This document shows, in pieces, positions 8,543 through 17,833 of a stretch of 64,000 nt of DNA; the stretch's first letter is position 1, and every line of letters starts with the position of its first letter. Origin of the DNA: Reyranellaceae bacterium (GTDB lineage Bacteria; Pseudomonadota; Alphaproteobacteria; Reyranellales; Reyranellaceae). Made by a program: the position numbers and the translations under genes. The notes under the pieces were generated by a model. That model was not told the origin of the DNA, did not search any database, and saw only the letters and a list, made by a program, of their open reading frames with translations. The stretch is taken from contig JALHMM010000003.1 in the NCBI GenBank assembly GCA_022844045.1, positions 62,001 through 126,000 of the forward strand. Direction: 5' to 3'.

Positions 8543-9454
8543 TCACAGCCTGCTCAAGCGGTCAGCCATGAACTGGCAGTACTCGGCATTCAGGTCGATA
8601 CCGACGCAAGAATGACCCAAGCTGAGCGCTGCTGCCAGCGTCGTGCCAGTCCCTGCAAAAGGGTCCAGCACCAACCCGCCCGGACGACATCCGATCGTTA
8701 GGCAACGCTCCACTAGCGCAGACGGGAAGGCCGCCGAATGAATGCCTTTGTTGCCCTGAGGTCGATCCGAGATCGTCCAAACGTCCTCTGAGCCTTCAAG
8801 CTTAGTTCGATCAAAATAGTACTTTGGAGACCGGCTAAAAACAAAGACGAACTCGTAGGTTCGCCAAGGCCGATCGTGAGCCGTCGGTTCCGGCATTGCT
8901 CCCTTTCGATGCCATATCACCGTAGACCTTAGTGCCCAACCCCTAGCAATCATCGAGAGCGCTATCTGCCATGGAATTCCGATTAGCGTCTTCCTTGGTA
9001 GGCCGAGGCCACTCTGGTCGACTAGTCGCAATCCGAAACGGCGTCCCTTGTTCTTGCGATCTCGTCCTTTTGGCTCGCCTTTTGCGGAGTAGTACGTGTC
9101 TCCGAGATTGAGAAAAAGGAGCCCGTCCTTTTTGAGCACGCGCTTCACCTCATCGAAGCACTTTGTGAGTACCGAAACGTAGTCCTTTACCGCTCCCTCC
9201 ATGCCGATCTGTCCATCGACGCCGTAGTCTCGCTGCCAGAAGTAAGGAGGAGAGGTAACAATCGCAGCGTAGTGATCTGGAGGGAGAGACTTGAGCACAT
9301 CTAATGCGTCTCCTCGGTATACGGTCCACGTTGCCCCCTTACGCGAGCGACCGCTCCATTGGTTACTCCCAACAGTGCTCGGAACGGCCTCGGGGAATAG
9401 AGGTCCGAGTTGCGCCGTAGCCTTAGCGTCGGTTCGAGAATCCTGTTTGGACAT
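8543..9454 (-). CDS. Beta-class DNA methyltransferase (probable N4-cytosine type)
   Basis: The 303-residue SAM-dependent methyltransferase has its catalytic motif IV, TSPPY (residues 67-71), before the SAM-binding motif I DPFAGTGTT (264-272). That order defines the beta class. TSPPY is typical of N4-cytosine enzymes, while adenine enzymes usually have DPPY, so m4C is favoured but not proven. NLGDTYYSAKG and GIDLNAEYC are further family marks. It is the first gene of the island operon, as expected if host DNA must be protected before a nuclease appears. A GTG lies one codon upstream of the ATG at 9454; neither has a strong ribosome-binding site. Target sequence is unknown. Confidence 0.85.
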   Translation of the reverse strand: MSKQDSRTDAKATAQLGPLFPEAVPSTVGSNQWSGRSRKGATWTVYRGDALDVLKSLPPDHYAAIVTSPPYFWQRDYGVDGQIGMEGAVKDYVSVLTKCFDEVKRVLKKDGLLFLNLGDTYYSAKGEPKGRDRKNKGRRFGLRLVDQSGLGLPRKTLIGIPWQIALSMIARGWALRSTVIWHRKGAMPEPTAHDRPWRTYEFVFVFSRSPKYYFDRTKLEGSEDVWTISDRPQGNKGIHSAAFPSALVERCLTIGCRPGGLVLDPFAGTGTTLAAALSLGHSCVGIDLNAEYCQFMADRLSRL

Positions 9455-9576
9455 CACTTATGTTCGATGAGTTTCAAAGTGACCATATGCGGTCACACCT
9501 CCTCTTCGCAACTTTCGCAGCAACCGCCACGATTTTGCCGAAAGAGCAGGAGCCGTCGAACTCACACATATAGAGA

Positions 9577-10118
9577 GCTCAGCGTCCCTTGAACACCGCC
9601 GGCCGCTTCTCGACGAAGGCCTTCGACGCCTCCTTGTGATCCTCGGTCTCGCTGGTGCGCGAGTGGCCGTTGGCCTCGGTGTCGAAGGCGTCCTCCAAGG
9701 TGCCGTCCTCGGCGACGTTGAAGTTGCGCTTCATGTAGGCGATCGCCACGCGCGGGCCGTGCGCCAGGCGTTTCGCGAGAGCCATGGTCTCGGCGACGAG
9801 CTTGTCGTCGTCGAACACCGCGTTGGCCAGGCCCAGGCTCTCCATGCGCGTGGAATCGACCATGTCGGAGAAGTAGTAGAGCTCGCGCGCGCGGGCGGTG
9901 CCGACGATGCGGCTGAGGAAGTACGTGCCGCCGAAATCGCCGGAGTAGCCGACCTTGGCGAAGGCCGTGGTCATGCGCGCGCTCCTCGCGGCGTAACGCA
10001 GGTCGCAGGCCAGCGCCATCGACAGGCCGGCGCCGGCGGCCACACCGTTGAGCATGGCGATGGTCGGCTTGTTGATCTCGTGCAGCAGGCGCGAGACCTC
10101 CATGCGCCGGCGCAGCGC
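9577..10118. repeat. 542-bp direct repeat, right arm (partner 5313-5854)
   Basis: It has the same orientation as 5313-5854 with four mismatches. The differences lie in three codons of the hydratase (His CAC for CAT, Leu TTG for CTC, Thr ACC for ACG), all silent. Here the repeat is part of the intact gene; the left arm is the orphan fragment. Confidence 0.92.
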
Positions 10119-10373
10119 GCGGATCTTCTGCTCCAGCGATTCGGGCGGCTGGTCGGCGCGGCCGGCCATGGCGCGCACATCGCCGCCGGCGCAGAAGGCG
10201 CGGCCGGCGCCGGTCAGCACGATGGCGCCGACCGAGGAGTCGAGCTCGAACCTGGTCAGCGCCTCGAGCATCGCCGCGCCCATGTCGCGCGACAGCGCGT
10301 TGAGCGCCTGCGGGCGATTCATGGTCAAGGTGGCGACGCCGTCGTCGACGGAGACGAGAAGGTCGGTGGTCAT
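9579..10373 (-). CDS. Enoyl-CoA hydratase/isomerase family protein
   Basis: The 264-residue crotonase-fold enzyme has the two oxyanion-hole segments GRAFCAGGDVRAMAG and NGVAAGAGLSMALACDLRYA, and the C-terminal KEASKAFVEKRPAVFKGR tail. It would hydrate or isomerise enoyl-CoA esters in fatty-acid or related acyl-CoA breakdown. The catalytic Glu pair of classical crotonase is not obvious (SGDFGGTYFL at that place), so the exact reaction is uncertain. The ATG at 10373 is chosen because GGAGAA lies just upstream; an in-frame ATG at 10385 is too close to that site. Its 3' two-thirds are duplicated at 5313. Confidence 0.87.
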   Translation of the reverse strand: MTTDLLVSVDDGVATLTMNRPQALNALSRDMGAAMLEALTRFELDSSVGAIVLTGAGRAFCAGGDVRAMAGRADQPPESLEQKIRALRRRMEVSRLLHEINKPTIAMLNGVAAGAGLSMALACDLRYAARSARMTTAFAKVGYSGDFGGTYFLSRIVGTARARELYYFSDMVDSTRMESLGLANAVFDDDKLVAETMALAKRLAHGPRVAIAYMKRNFNVAEDGTLEDAFDTEANGHSRTSETEDHKEASKAFVEKRPAVFKGR

Positions 10374-10387
10374 GAAGTTCTCCAATG

Positions 10388-10454
10388 TGTCATCCCGAGC
10401 GCAGCGAGGGATCGAGGCGGCTGCCCTGGATGTCTCGCTGCGCTCGACATGACA
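10388..10454. repeat. Palindromic intergenic repeat, family B, copy 1
   Basis: Arms TGTCATnnnGAGCGCAGCGAG and its complement (10388-10408 and 10434-10454) flank a 25-base core. The same unit recurs at 19088-19152. It is a REP-like dispersed palindrome between two minus-strand genes. Confidence 0.85.
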
Positions 10455-10464
10455 GGGACGTGTT

Positions 10465-11220
10465 TCACACGAGTCTGATGCGCATGCCGCCGATCATCAC
10501 GGTGTCACCGGAGATCGGCAGCCCGCGTGCACGCGCGTCATCAAGCGCGCCTGGCTTGTCGTCGACCGCGATGTCGAGCCCGCCCAGCCCCTCTGGCCGA
10601 CCGTCGCTCGACTGCACGATGCGCAACGTCGCGTCGGCCAGCGCGATCTCGAAGGCCTTGCCGGCCTGCTTCACCGGCAGGTCGTAGATCATGCCCCAGC
10701 GCTCGGCGAGCCGCGTGGGATCGTCGCTCTGCGCCTCGGCGGCGACGAAGCGCTTGGCGCGGCCCGAGGGTTGCTGGCCGGTGTGATGCTGGTTGGCGGG
10801 ATGCCAGTCCTCGGCGCCGTGCGTCTTCTGCACGCCGAAGCTCAGCATCGCGCCGCCGCTGTCGCGCGGGTGAAGCTGGATCTCGTGGTAGTCGGCGTAG
10901 TCGATGGTGTTGGCGATGCGCACGCCGATCTTCTCGCAGCGCGCGCGGTACGAATCGTTCTCCGGCACCTGGCAGATCACCATGTAGCCGCCATCGCCGC
11001 CGCGGCGCTCGAGATAGCGGCCGCCGGTGGTGCCCGGCCGCGTCGGCGCCACGACCTCGAGGAAGGACGGCCCCAGCGGCATCAGCATGTTCTCCAGCCC
11101 GTACTTGCCGACGCCGGGATCGCGGTAGCAGACATTGAGCCCGAGCACCGCCTTGAAGTCCGCCGCCAGCGTGTCGAGCCGATGTGCCACCAGGCAGATC
11201 TGACGCATGCGCGCCGCCAT
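10465..11220 (-). CDS. VOC/glyoxalase-like domain protein
   Basis: The 251-residue protein has RMRQICLVAHRLDTLAADF at the N terminus and a second half-module (LAERWGMIYDLPV...). Paired beta-alpha-beta-beta-beta modules of this kind are typical of the vicinal-oxygen-chelate superfamily, closest to the Glyoxalase_3 type. Metal ligands would be the early His and a later Glu or His; I cannot assign a reaction. The start is the ATG at 11220 (GGGAGG upstream); a GTG sits one codon before. It is separated from the hydratase gene by a family B palindrome, so joint transcription is possible but not shown. Confidence 0.75.
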   Translation of the reverse strand: MAARMRQICLVAHRLDTLAADFKAVLGLNVCYRDPGVGKYGLENMLMPLGPSFLEVVAPTRPGTTGGRYLERRGGDGGYMVICQVPENDSYRARCEKIGVRIANTIDYADYHEIQLHPRDSGGAMLSFGVQKTHGAEDWHPANQHHTGQQPSGRAKRFVAAEAQSDDPTRLAERWGMIYDLPVKQAGKAFEIALADATLRIVQSSDGRPEGLGGLDIAVDDKPGALDDARARGLPISGDTVMIGGMRIRLV

Positions 11221-11313
11221 CACCGTTCCTCCCGTTCGTTGCGGAGGAGGCTAGCCCTGTCGCGCCCAATGATGAAGCCCAGGCCGCCCCATGTTCCGCA
11301 TGGCAGCCTCTTC

Positions 11314-11461
11314 CTCCCTCTCCCCGCCTGCGGGGAGAGGGTCGGGGTGAGGGGCCGGGAATCACAGGACCGCGGCCGCGGTTTGTCGCACGAGCCCCTA
11401 ACCCTCCCATCGCGCTGCGCGCGACGGGCCCCTCCCTCTCCCCGCAAGCGGGGCGAGGGGC
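11314..11461. repeat. Palindromic intergenic repeat, family D
   Basis: A hairpin CCCTCTCCCCG..CGGGGAGAGGG at 11315-11341 and a similar one at 11430-11461 bracket a GC-rich spacer with GTGAGGGGCC and its partner. The unit lies between two minus-strand genes and fills most of their 240-base gap. It is a likely transcript-end structure or REP element. Confidence 0.7.
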
Positions 11462-11462
11462 A

Positions 11463-12140
11463 CTATTTCAACGCGTCGAGCGCCTTGAGCACGGCGGGAG
11501 CGATGCGGGCGACGAGCACGTCGACACCTTTGATATTGGGATGGATGCCGTCGGGCTGGTTCAGCTCGCGCTCCATCGCCACGCCATCGAGCAGGAAGGG
11601 ATAGAGCGGGATGCGGTGCTTCTCGGCCAGCCGCGGATAGAGGCCGTCGAAGGCCTTGGTGTACTCGGGCCCGTAATTGCGTGGTGCCGCCATGCCGAAC
11701 AGCATCACGGCGGCGCCCTCGGCTTTCAGTCTGGTGATGATGGCGTCGAGGTTGCGCTCGGTCTCCGCCGGGTCGGTGCCGCGCAGCGCGTCGTTGGCGC
11801 CCAGCGCCACCAGCACCAGCTTGGGCTTGTCGCCCATCATCCAGTCGAGCCGCGCCAGGCCGCCGGCGGTGGTGTCGCCGGAGACACCGTGGTTGACGAC
11901 GGTGATATCGCGGCCGGCCGCCTTCAGCGCCGCCTCCAGTTTCACCGGCAGCGCCTCCCGCGGCGGCAGGCCGTAGCCGGCGGTGATGCTGTCGCCCAGC
12001 ATGGCGATGCGCAGCGTTTGGGCATGCGTTGTGCTAGGAAGCGCGATGCTCAGCAGCAGAACCAGCGCGACACAGGCGGCAATGATCCGCTCATTGAACG
12101 CCGCCGTAATGGCGCCATATGGCATTCGCAGGGTTCGCAC
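11463..12140 (-). CDS. SGNH/GDSL esterase, TesA-like (arylesterase / acyl thioesterase I)
   Basis: The secreted hydrolase has block I GDSITAGYG (nucleophile Ser), the block II Gly in NHGVSGDTT, block III GAND and block V DGIHPN (Asp-His). It is about the length of TesA plus a signal peptide (hydrophobic AACVALVLLLSIALPSTTHA). The start is set at the GTG 12140 because GAGGG stands 7 bases before it; the ATG at 12125 is the alternative. It is divergent from the ABC gene at 12186, the same tesA versus ybbA-ybbP layout found in E. coli. This conserved pairing suggests envelope-lipid work for all three. Confidence 0.88.
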   Translation of the reverse strand: MRTLRMPYGAITAAFNERIIAACVALVLLLSIALPSTTHAQTLRIAMLGDSITAGYGLPPREALPVKLEAALKAAGRDITVVNHGVSGDTTAGGLARLDWMMGDKPKLVLVALGANDALRGTDPAETERNLDAIITRLKAEGAAVMLFGMAAPRNYGPEYTKAFDGLYPRLAEKHRIPLYPFLLDGVAMERELNQPDGIHPNIKGVDVLVARIAPAVLKALDALK

Positions 12141-12185
12141 CGCTTTTCCCTCGCTCCCGCTGACGCTTTCCGACGGACCACCTGA

Positions 12186-12872
12186 ATGATCCGCCTGCGC
12201 GACGTGCATCTACATCTGGCGAGCGATGCCGGGGTGGTCAATATCCTGCGCGGCGTCGATCTCGACGTCGTGTCCGGCGGCAGCACCGCCATCGTCGGCC
12301 CCTCGGGCGCCGGCAAGTCCAGCCTGATGATGGTGATCGCCGGCCTGGAGCGCGCCACATCGGGCACCGTCGAGGTCGCCGGCCAGGACATCACGCGGCA
12401 CGACGACGACCGCCTGGCGCGCTTCCGGCGCGACCATCTCGGCATCGTCTTCCAGGGTTTTCACCTGGTGCCGACCATGACGGCGACGGAGAACGTCGCC
12501 TTGCCCCTGGAGTTCGCCGGCATCGCCAACGCCTTTGGCCGCGCCGAGGCGGCGCTGAGCCAGGTCGGGCTCGGCCACCGCCTGCAGCATTACCCGGCGC
12601 AGCTCTCGGGCGGCGAGCAGCAGCGCGTCGCGGTCGCCCGCGCCTTCGCCACCGAGCCCAAGCTGCTGCTGGCCGACGAGCCCACCGGCAACCTCGACGG
12701 CACCACCGGCCGGCAGGTCATGGACCTGCTGTTCGAGATGACGCGCGCCAAGGGCGCCACCCTGGTGCTGATCACGCACGATCCGGCGATCGCCGAGCGC
12801 TGCGATCGCGTCATCCACGTCGCCGACGGCCGCATCACCGACGACGCCCCCGTCATGGCCGCCGCGTCGTGA
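12186..12872 (+). CDS. ABC transporter ATP-binding protein (YbbA/LolD type)
   Basis: The 228-residue ATPase has Walker [10 protein letters not shown], signature LSGGEQQR, Walker B LLLADEP and the LTG-type T-loop TGNLDGTTG seen in LolD, MacB and YbbA proteins. It powers the FtsX-like permease encoded next; the stop and the GTG start of that gene overlap (GTGA). The complex is mechanotransmission-type rather than a channel and probably acts on envelope lipids or lipoproteins. Confidence 0.92.
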   Translation: MIRLRDVHLHLASDAGVVNILRGVDLDVVSGGSTAIVGPSGAGKSSLMMVIAGLERATSGTVEVAGQDITRHDDDRLARFRRDHLGIVFQGFHLVPTMTATENVALPLEFAGIANAFGRAEAALSQVGLGHRLQHYPAQLSGGEQQRVAVARAFATEPKLLLADEPTGNLDGTTGRQVMDLLFEMTRAKGATLVLITHDPAIAERCDRVIHVADGRITDDAPVMAAAS

Positions 12873-15454
12873 CGGTCACGACCGCCGAACCCGGGCTGGT
12901 GAGCGCAGCCAAAGGTGGGAGCGAGCCCAATGGCTGGACCTTGGCCGCGACCATCGCGCGGCGCGAGCTGCGCTCGGGGCTGGGCGGCTTCCGCCTGTTC
13001 CTCGCCTGCATCGCGCTGGGCGTCGGCGCCATCGCCGCTATCCTGTCCTTCGCCCGCGCCATCGAGGAGGGCCTGCGCGCCGACGCACGCGCGCTGCTCG
13101 GCGGCGACATCGCGGTCTCGCGGCCTTACCAGCCGCTCAGCGACGAGCAGCTCGCCTACATGGCGCGCGATGGTGCGGTGGTCACCGGCTGGGTCGAGAT
13201 GCGCGGCATGGCGCGGCTCGATCGCGACGGCGCGCGCCCGACGCTGATCCAGCTCAAGGCGGTCGACGGTCGCTATCCGCTGGCCGGCACCTTCGAGCTC
13301 AAGGGCGGCATGTCCCTGCGCGAGGCGCTTGAAGTGCGCAACGGCGTCGCGGGCGCAGTGGTCGAGGAAGTCGCGTTGCGCCGCATGGGTGCGGCCATCG
13401 GCGATCGCATCCGCGTCGGCGAGGCCTCGGTCGAGCTGCGCGCCGTGATCGCGCGCGAGCCGGATCGCGGGCTGGGCCTGTTCGGCCTGGGACCGCGGGT
13501 GATGATCGGCGACCACGCGTTGCCGGCGACCGGCCTGCTGCAGCCCGGCGTGCTGCGCACGCATGACTATCGCGTCGCGTTGCGGCCCGGCACCGACTGG
13601 CAGGCGTACCGCAAGGACCTGATCGCGCGTTTCCCCGAGGCCGGCTGGCGCGTGCGCGGGCTGAGCGAGGCCGGCGGCGGCGTGCGCACCTGGACCGAGC
13701 GGCTCACCGTGTTCCTCGAGCTGATCGGTCTTGCGGCGCTGCTGGTTGGCGGCGTCGGCGTCGGCAACGCCGTCGATTCCTATTTGCTGGGCCGCACCCG
13801 CACCATCGCCATCCTCAAATGCGTCGGCGCGCCCTCGGCGCTGGTGACGCGCAGCTACCTGCTGCTGATCGGCGCGCTGGCGGCGATCGGCGTCGTGCTG
13901 GGCCTAGTGGTCGGCGTGGCCTTGCCCTTCATCGCCAACGCCTTCTTCGCCGACGTGCTGCCGGTGCGGGCTCGCGTCGGCGTCTACGGCCAGCCGCTGA
14001 TCATCGCCGCCGCCTTCGGCATGCTGGTGGCCGGCATCTTCGCGCTGTGGCCGCTGATGAAGGCGCGGCTGGTGCCGGCCGCGACCCTGATGCGCGGCGC
14101 GGTGGCGCCCAACGCGGCGCGTCCCCGGCTGCGCGACATGGCGATCATCGGCGGTGCGATCCTGGCGTTGGCGGCGCTGACAGTGGCGACGGCGGGCGAC
14201 CGGCGCATCGCGCTGTGGTTCGTCGCCGGCTCGATCGGCGCCTTCATCGTTTTCCCGCTGTTGGCGCGCCTGGTGATGCTGCTGGCGAAATGGGCCGGCC
14301 GTCCCCGCTTCGCCGTGCTGCGCCTGGCGCTGGCGAATATTCATCGACCCGGCGCGCCGACGCCGACGGTCATGCTCTCGCTCGGCCTGGGCCTGACCGT
14401 GCTGGTCGCGGTGGCGCTGATCGAGGGCAATCTGCAGAGCCAGATCACGCGGCGCATCCCGGTCAACGCGCCGACCTTCTTCTTCGTCGATATCCAGCAG
14501 ACCCAGGTCGACGCCTTCACCAAGGCGGTGGGCGCGATCGATGGTGTCGCCGGCATCGACAAGGTGCCGATGCTGCGGGGGCGCATCACGAAAATCGGCG
14601 GCAAGCCGATCGCGGAATCGAGCATCCCTTCGCAGGCGCGCTGGTCGGTCGACAGCGATCGCGGCCTGACCTACGCGGCGACGCCGCCCGAGGGCTCGCG
14701 CATCGTGGCCGGTGAGTGGTGGCCGCCCGACTACAAGGGCCCGCCGCTGATCTCCTTCGATGCCGAGCTGGCGGCGGCCTATGGGCTGGGCGTCGGCGAC
14801 ACCATCACCGTCAACGTGCTGGGCCGCGATGTCGAGGCGCGCATCGCCAATCTCCGGCGCATCGACTGGAGCTCGCTGTCGATCAACTTCGTCTTCGTCT
14901 TCGCGCCCGGCACCCTGGAGCGCGCGCCGCAGACCTTCCTCGCCACCGTGCGCGCCGCGCCCGGCGCCGAGGACAAGGTGTTCGACGTGGTCACCCGCGA
15001 CTTCGCCAACGTCACCATCGTGCGGGTCAAGGAAGCGTTGGAGAACGCCAGCTCGATCCTCGCCAATATCGGCCTGGCGGCGCGCGTGGTCGGCGTCGTC
15101 GGCATCGGCGCCGGATTGCTGGTGCTGGCTGGCGCCATGCTGGCGACGCAGCGGCGGCGCGTGCACGACGCGGTGGTGATGAAGGTGCTGGGCGCCTCGC
15201 GCCTGAGGGTACTGGGTGTCTTCGCCCTGGAATTCGCCGCCCTGGGTTTCGTCACCGCACTGGCCGCTGCCGCTTTCGGCGCCGTCGCGGCCTGGATGGT
15301 GATCCGCTTCGTGATGAACCTGGAATGGATCTTGCTCCCAGATGTCGTGGCGCTGACCATCCTGGGGGCCATGGCGTTGACCTTGGGGTTCGGTCTGGTG
15401 GGTGCGGTGGGCGCCACGCGGCAGCGGCCGCTGGCGCTGCTGCGCAACGAATAG
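12869..15454 (+). CDS. FtsX-like ABC permease (YbbP family)
   Basis: The 861-residue protein has an N-terminal transmembrane helix ([16 protein letters not shown]), a large periplasmic domain, and two four-helix FtsX-type modules: one near residues 270-400 with [18 protein letters not shown], and one at the C terminus with [18 protein letters not shown] and [16 protein letters not shown]. Ten or so membrane spans and about 850 residues are usual for YbbP. The GTG start overlaps the ATPase stop, so the two are translationally coupled. Substrate is unproven; the neighbouring TesA-like esterase suggests lysophospholipid or acyl-chain handling. Confidence 0.9.
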   Translation: MTVTTAEPGLVSAAKGGSEPNGWTLAATIARRELRSGLGGFRLFLACIALGVGAIAAILSFARAIEEGLRADARALLGGDIAVSRPYQPLSDEQLAYMARDGAVVTGWVEMRGMARLDRDGARPTLIQLKAVDGRYPLAGTFELKGGMSLREALEVRNGVAGAVVEEVALRRMGAAIGDRIRVGEASVELRAVIAREPDRGLGLFGLGPRVMIGDHALPATGLLQPGVLRTHDYRVALRPGTDWQAYRKDLIARFPEAGWRVRGLSEAGGGVRTWTERLTVFLELIGLAALLVGGVGVGNAVDSYLLGRTRTIAILKCVGAPSALVTRSYLLLIGALAAIGVVLGLVVGVALPFIANAFFADVLPVRARVGVYGQPLIIAAAFGMLVAGIFALWPLMKARLVPAATLMRGAVAPNAARPRLRDMAIIGGAILALAALTVATAGDRRIALWFVAGSIGAFIVFPLLARLVMLLAKWAGRPRFAVLRLALANIHRPGAPTPTVMLSLGLGLTVLVAVALIEGNLQSQITRRIPVNAPTFFFVDIQQTQVDAFTKAVGAIDGVAGIDKVPMLRGRITKIGGKPIAESSIPSQARWSVDSDRGLTYAATPPEGSRIVAGEWWPPDYKGPPLISFDAELAAAYGLGVGDTITVNVLGRDVEARIANLRRIDWSSLSINFVFVFAPGTLERAPQTFLATVRAAPGAEDKVFDVVTRDFANVTIVRVKEALENASSILANIGLAARVVGVVGIGAGLLVLAGAMLATQRRRVHDAVVMKVLGASRLRVLGVFALEFAALGFVTALAAAAFGAVAAWMVIRFVMNLEWILLPDVVALTILGAMALTLGFGLVGAVGATRQRPLALLRNE

Positions 15455-15597
15455 CCAAGGTTTTTGTGGGAATATTGGCGGGTCGCGTGATTTTTTTTGC
15501 GTGCCGCTTATCCGGGTATCGCGGTCAGGTATTGATAATGTCGCGTCTTTCGCCAATATGGGCATCAGGTGTGTGTCCGCCTATCGGGAGGCAATAA

Positions 15598-16353
15598 ATG
15601 GCTCAGTATGAGACTCGGCCTGTGGTCGGTACGGCGACGGTCGACCAGGCAGTATTCGACGCCGGGCTGCGCAGCCATATGCTGCGCGTCTACAACTACA
15701 TGGCCTCCGGCTTGGCGCTGTCTGGCATCGTGGCGATGCTCGTCTACAGCGTGCCGGAGCTGAACGCGCTCTTCATCAAGACCACGACACTGGCCAACGG
15801 CCGCGTCGTCGCCGGTCTGACCATCCTGGGCTGGGTCGCCATCCTGGCGCCGATCGGCCTGATCCTGTTCGCCTCGTTCCGCGCCGCCACGATGAGCGTG
15901 GGGACGATGAAGTTCGTGTACTGGGCGATCGTGGCGCTGAACGGCATCGGCTTCACCTTGCTGATCTACCGTTACACCGGCACCAGCCTGGCGCGGACGT
16001 TCTTCATCACCGCCGCCGCCTTCGCCGCGCTCAGCCTCTACGGCTACACGACGAAGCGCAGCCTGTCGGGCATGGGCACCTTCCTGTTCATGGGCCTGAT
16101 CGGCATCCTGATCGCCGGCGTCGTGAACATCTTCCTGGCGAGTTCGATGCTGCACTTCATCATCGCGGCCGCGGGCGTGCTGATCTTCGCCGGCTTCACC
16201 GCCTACGATACGCAGCAGATCAAGGAGCAGTACGCCGAGGCCTGGGGTACCGACGTTCAGGAGAAGATCGCCATCTTCGGCGCGCTGAACCTGTACCTGG
16301 ACTTCGTCAACATGTTCCAGATGCTGCTGGCGCTGATCGGCGACCGCGAGTAG
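15598..16353 (+). CDS. Bax inhibitor-1/YccA family membrane protein
   Basis: The 251-residue protein has about seven hydrophobic spans (for example LTILGWVAILAPIGLILFAS and FIIAAAGVLIFAGFTAYDTQ). The family-specific TAYDTQQIKEQY segment near the C terminus carries the di-Asp-type pH-sensor region of BI-1 proteins. It probably leaks protons or calcium and interacts with membrane-protein quality control (YccA with FtsH). A clear GGGAGG precedes the ATG. Transcription should end at the strong hairpin at 16381. Confidence 0.92.
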   Translation: MAQYETRPVVGTATVDQAVFDAGLRSHMLRVYNYMASGLALSGIVAMLVYSVPELNALFIKTTTLANGRVVAGLTILGWVAILAPIGLILFASFRAATMSVGTMKFVYWAIVALNGIGFTLLIYRYTGTSLARTFFITAAAFAALSLYGYTTKRSLSGMGTFLFMGLIGILIAGVVNIFLASSMLHFIIAAAGVLIFAGFTAYDTQQIKEQYAEAWGTDVQEKIAIFGALNLYLDFVNMFQMLLALIGDRE

Positions 16354-16380
16354 CCACCCACCGAGCGGCGACGCTCGAAA

Positions 16381-16410
16381 CGCCCGGGCCCGAAAGGCCC
16401 GGGCGTTTTC
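16381..16410 (+). terminator. Rho-independent terminator after the BI-1 gene
   Basis: Perfect 10-base-pair stem CGCCCGGGCC / GGCCCGGGCG with loop CGAAA, followed by TTTTCGTT. It begins 27 bases after the stop codon. Confidence 0.92.
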
Positions 16411-16419
16411 GTTCTCCAG

Positions 16420-16530
16420 CCTCATGCTGAGGAGGTCGCGCTTGCGGCCGTCTCGAAGCATGGGCCGAAGACACCCAGCGTGTTGCCCACCCTTCGAGAC
16501 GCGCCCCATCGGGCGCTCCTCAGGGTGAGG
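16420..16530. repeat. Palindromic intergenic repeat, family C
   Basis: The outer arms are CCTCAtgCTGAGGAG and CTCCTCAGggTGAGG; the inner arms are CGTCTCGAAG and CTTCGAGACG. It lies just upstream of nhaA, so it is in that gene's leader. Only one copy is in the window. Confidence 0.75.
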
Positions 16531-16566
16531 TTTGGTCCATATGCGTCAGCCTTTTCGGAGTTGCTG

Positions 16567-17772
16567 ATGGCCAGCGGCCGCATCCACCGCTTCCTGCATA
16601 ACGAGGCCGCGCCGGGCATCGTGCTGATCGCGATGGCGGCGCTGGCGATCGTGCTGGCCAACTCGCCGTGGCACGCCATGATCGACCGGCTGTTCGCCAC
16701 CAAGTTCACCATCAGCTACGGCGAATTGGGGCTCAGCAAGCCGCTGGTGCTGTGGATCAACGACGGGCTGATGGCGATCTTCTTCCTGCTGGTCGGGCTG
16801 GAGATCAAGCGCGAGGTGGTCGAGGGCGCGCTGTCCAAGCCGGCGCAGATCGCCATGCCTATGGTCGCGGCGCTGGGCGGCATGATGGTGCCGGCGGCGA
16901 TCTTCGCCTGGCTCAACGCCGGTGACCCGGTGGCGCTGCGCGGCTGGGCGATCCCGGCGGCCACCGACATCGCCTTCGCGGTCGGCGTGCTGGCGGTGCT
17001 GGGCTCGCGCGTGCCGCTGGGCCTGAAGCTCTTCCTCGTCACGCTGGCGATCATCGACGATCTCGGCGCCATCGTGATCATCGCCATCTTCTACACCGCC
17101 GAGCTGTCGACGACGGCACTGGTGCTGGCGGCTCTGTGCATCGTCACGATGCTGGCGCTGAACCGGCTCGGCGTCAGGCGCAGCGGCCCCTACCTGCTGA
17201 TCGGCGCGGTGCTGTGGCTCTGCGTGCTGAAGTCCGGCGTGCACGCCACCCTGGCCGGCGTGGTGATCGCGCTCTGCCTGCCGCTGCGCGACGCCAGCGT
17301 CGCGCCCGACGATCGGCCCTTTATCGTGCTGGAGCACGCGCTCAAGCCCTGGGTTTCGTTCCTGATCATGCCGCTCTTCGCGCTGGCCAATGCCGGCCTG
17401 CCGCTCGGCGACCTGTCGGTCTCGGCCCTGCTGGAGCCGGTGCCGCTGGGCATCGCGCTGGGTCTGTTCCTCGGCAAGCAGATCGGCGTCTTCCTGCCGG
17501 CCGCCGCCTTCATCCTGTTGCGCCTGGCGCCCATGCCGGCGGGCGGCACCTGGCTGAAGCTCTACGGCGTGTCGGTCTGCGCCGGCATCGGCTTCACCAT
17601 GAGCCTGTTCATCGGCTCGCTGGCCTGGGATGACCCGGCCTATGCCACACCTCTGCGCCTGGGCGTCATCGTCGGTTCGCTGGCGTCAGCCGCGCTGGCA
17701 TTTATTGTGATTAATCTGACACATCCCACAGCTGTTTCATCTTCGACGATAGAAAAGATTCGTCCTACTTAA
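16567..17772 (+). CDS. nhaA: Na+/H+ antiporter NhaA
   Basis: The 401-residue inner-membrane antiporter exports sodium in exchange for protons. The paired-Asp ion site is visible in LAIIDDLGAIVIIA, and the discontinuous-helix region in WAIPAATDIAFAVGVLAVLG. The ATG at 16567 is chosen over an in-frame upstream start at 16480 because GGAG lies 7 bases before it and the family N terminus (IHRFLHNEAAPGIVLI) then starts normally. It stands alone between a terminator and the CxxC gene. Confidence 0.95.
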   Translation: MASGRIHRFLHNEAAPGIVLIAMAALAIVLANSPWHAMIDRLFATKFTISYGELGLSKPLVLWINDGLMAIFFLLVGLEIKREVVEGALSKPAQIAMPMVAALGGMMVPAAIFAWLNAGDPVALRGWAIPAATDIAFAVGVLAVLGSRVPLGLKLFLVTLAIIDDLGAIVIIAIFYTAELSTTALVLAALCIVTMLALNRLGVRRSGPYLLIGAVLWLCVLKSGVHATLAGVVIALCLPLRDASVAPDDRPFIVLEHALKPWVSFLIMPLFALANAGLPLGDLSVSALLEPVPLGIALGLFLGKQIGVFLPAAAFILLRLAPMPAGGTWLKLYGVSVCAGIGFTMSLFIGSLAWDDPAYATPLRLGVIVGSLASAALAFIVINLTHPTAVSSSTIEKIRPT

Positions 17773-17833
17773 TCTTTGATGGTAGTTTCACGACATATTG
17801 AGGTCATGCATAAAGACGTTTCGGGGTAAGCCC

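Larger units (their letters stand above)
5855..9576. mobile_element. AT-richer defence-type island inserted in an enoyl-CoA hydratase gene
   Basis: The 3.7-kb segment is bounded on both sides by the 542-bp copies of the hydratase gene. It is visibly AT-richer than its surroundings (a sample line in the HNH gene is about 45% GC against about 77% in the ybbP-like gene). It holds three minus-strand genes in one tight operon: DNA methyltransferase, AAA ATPase and HNH nuclease. There is no integrase, transposase or tRNA target. Organisation and content match restriction or defence cargo. Insertion of restriction-modification genes with a long target duplication has been described by Kobayashi and colleagues, and this looks like the same kind of event. 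The ends (5855-5991 and 9458-9576) hold no gene I can see. Confidence 0.85.

Noticed and set aside
5855..9576. Integrase-driven genomic island with att sites
   Set aside because: No integrase, recombinase or tRNA gene is present, and the flanking repeat is 542 bases of a protein gene.
13904..15565. 553-residue open frame on the minus strand
   Set aside because: It is antisense to the YbbP-type permease, with Arg/His/Gln/Asp-rich low-complexity translation typical of shadow frames in GC-rich DNA.
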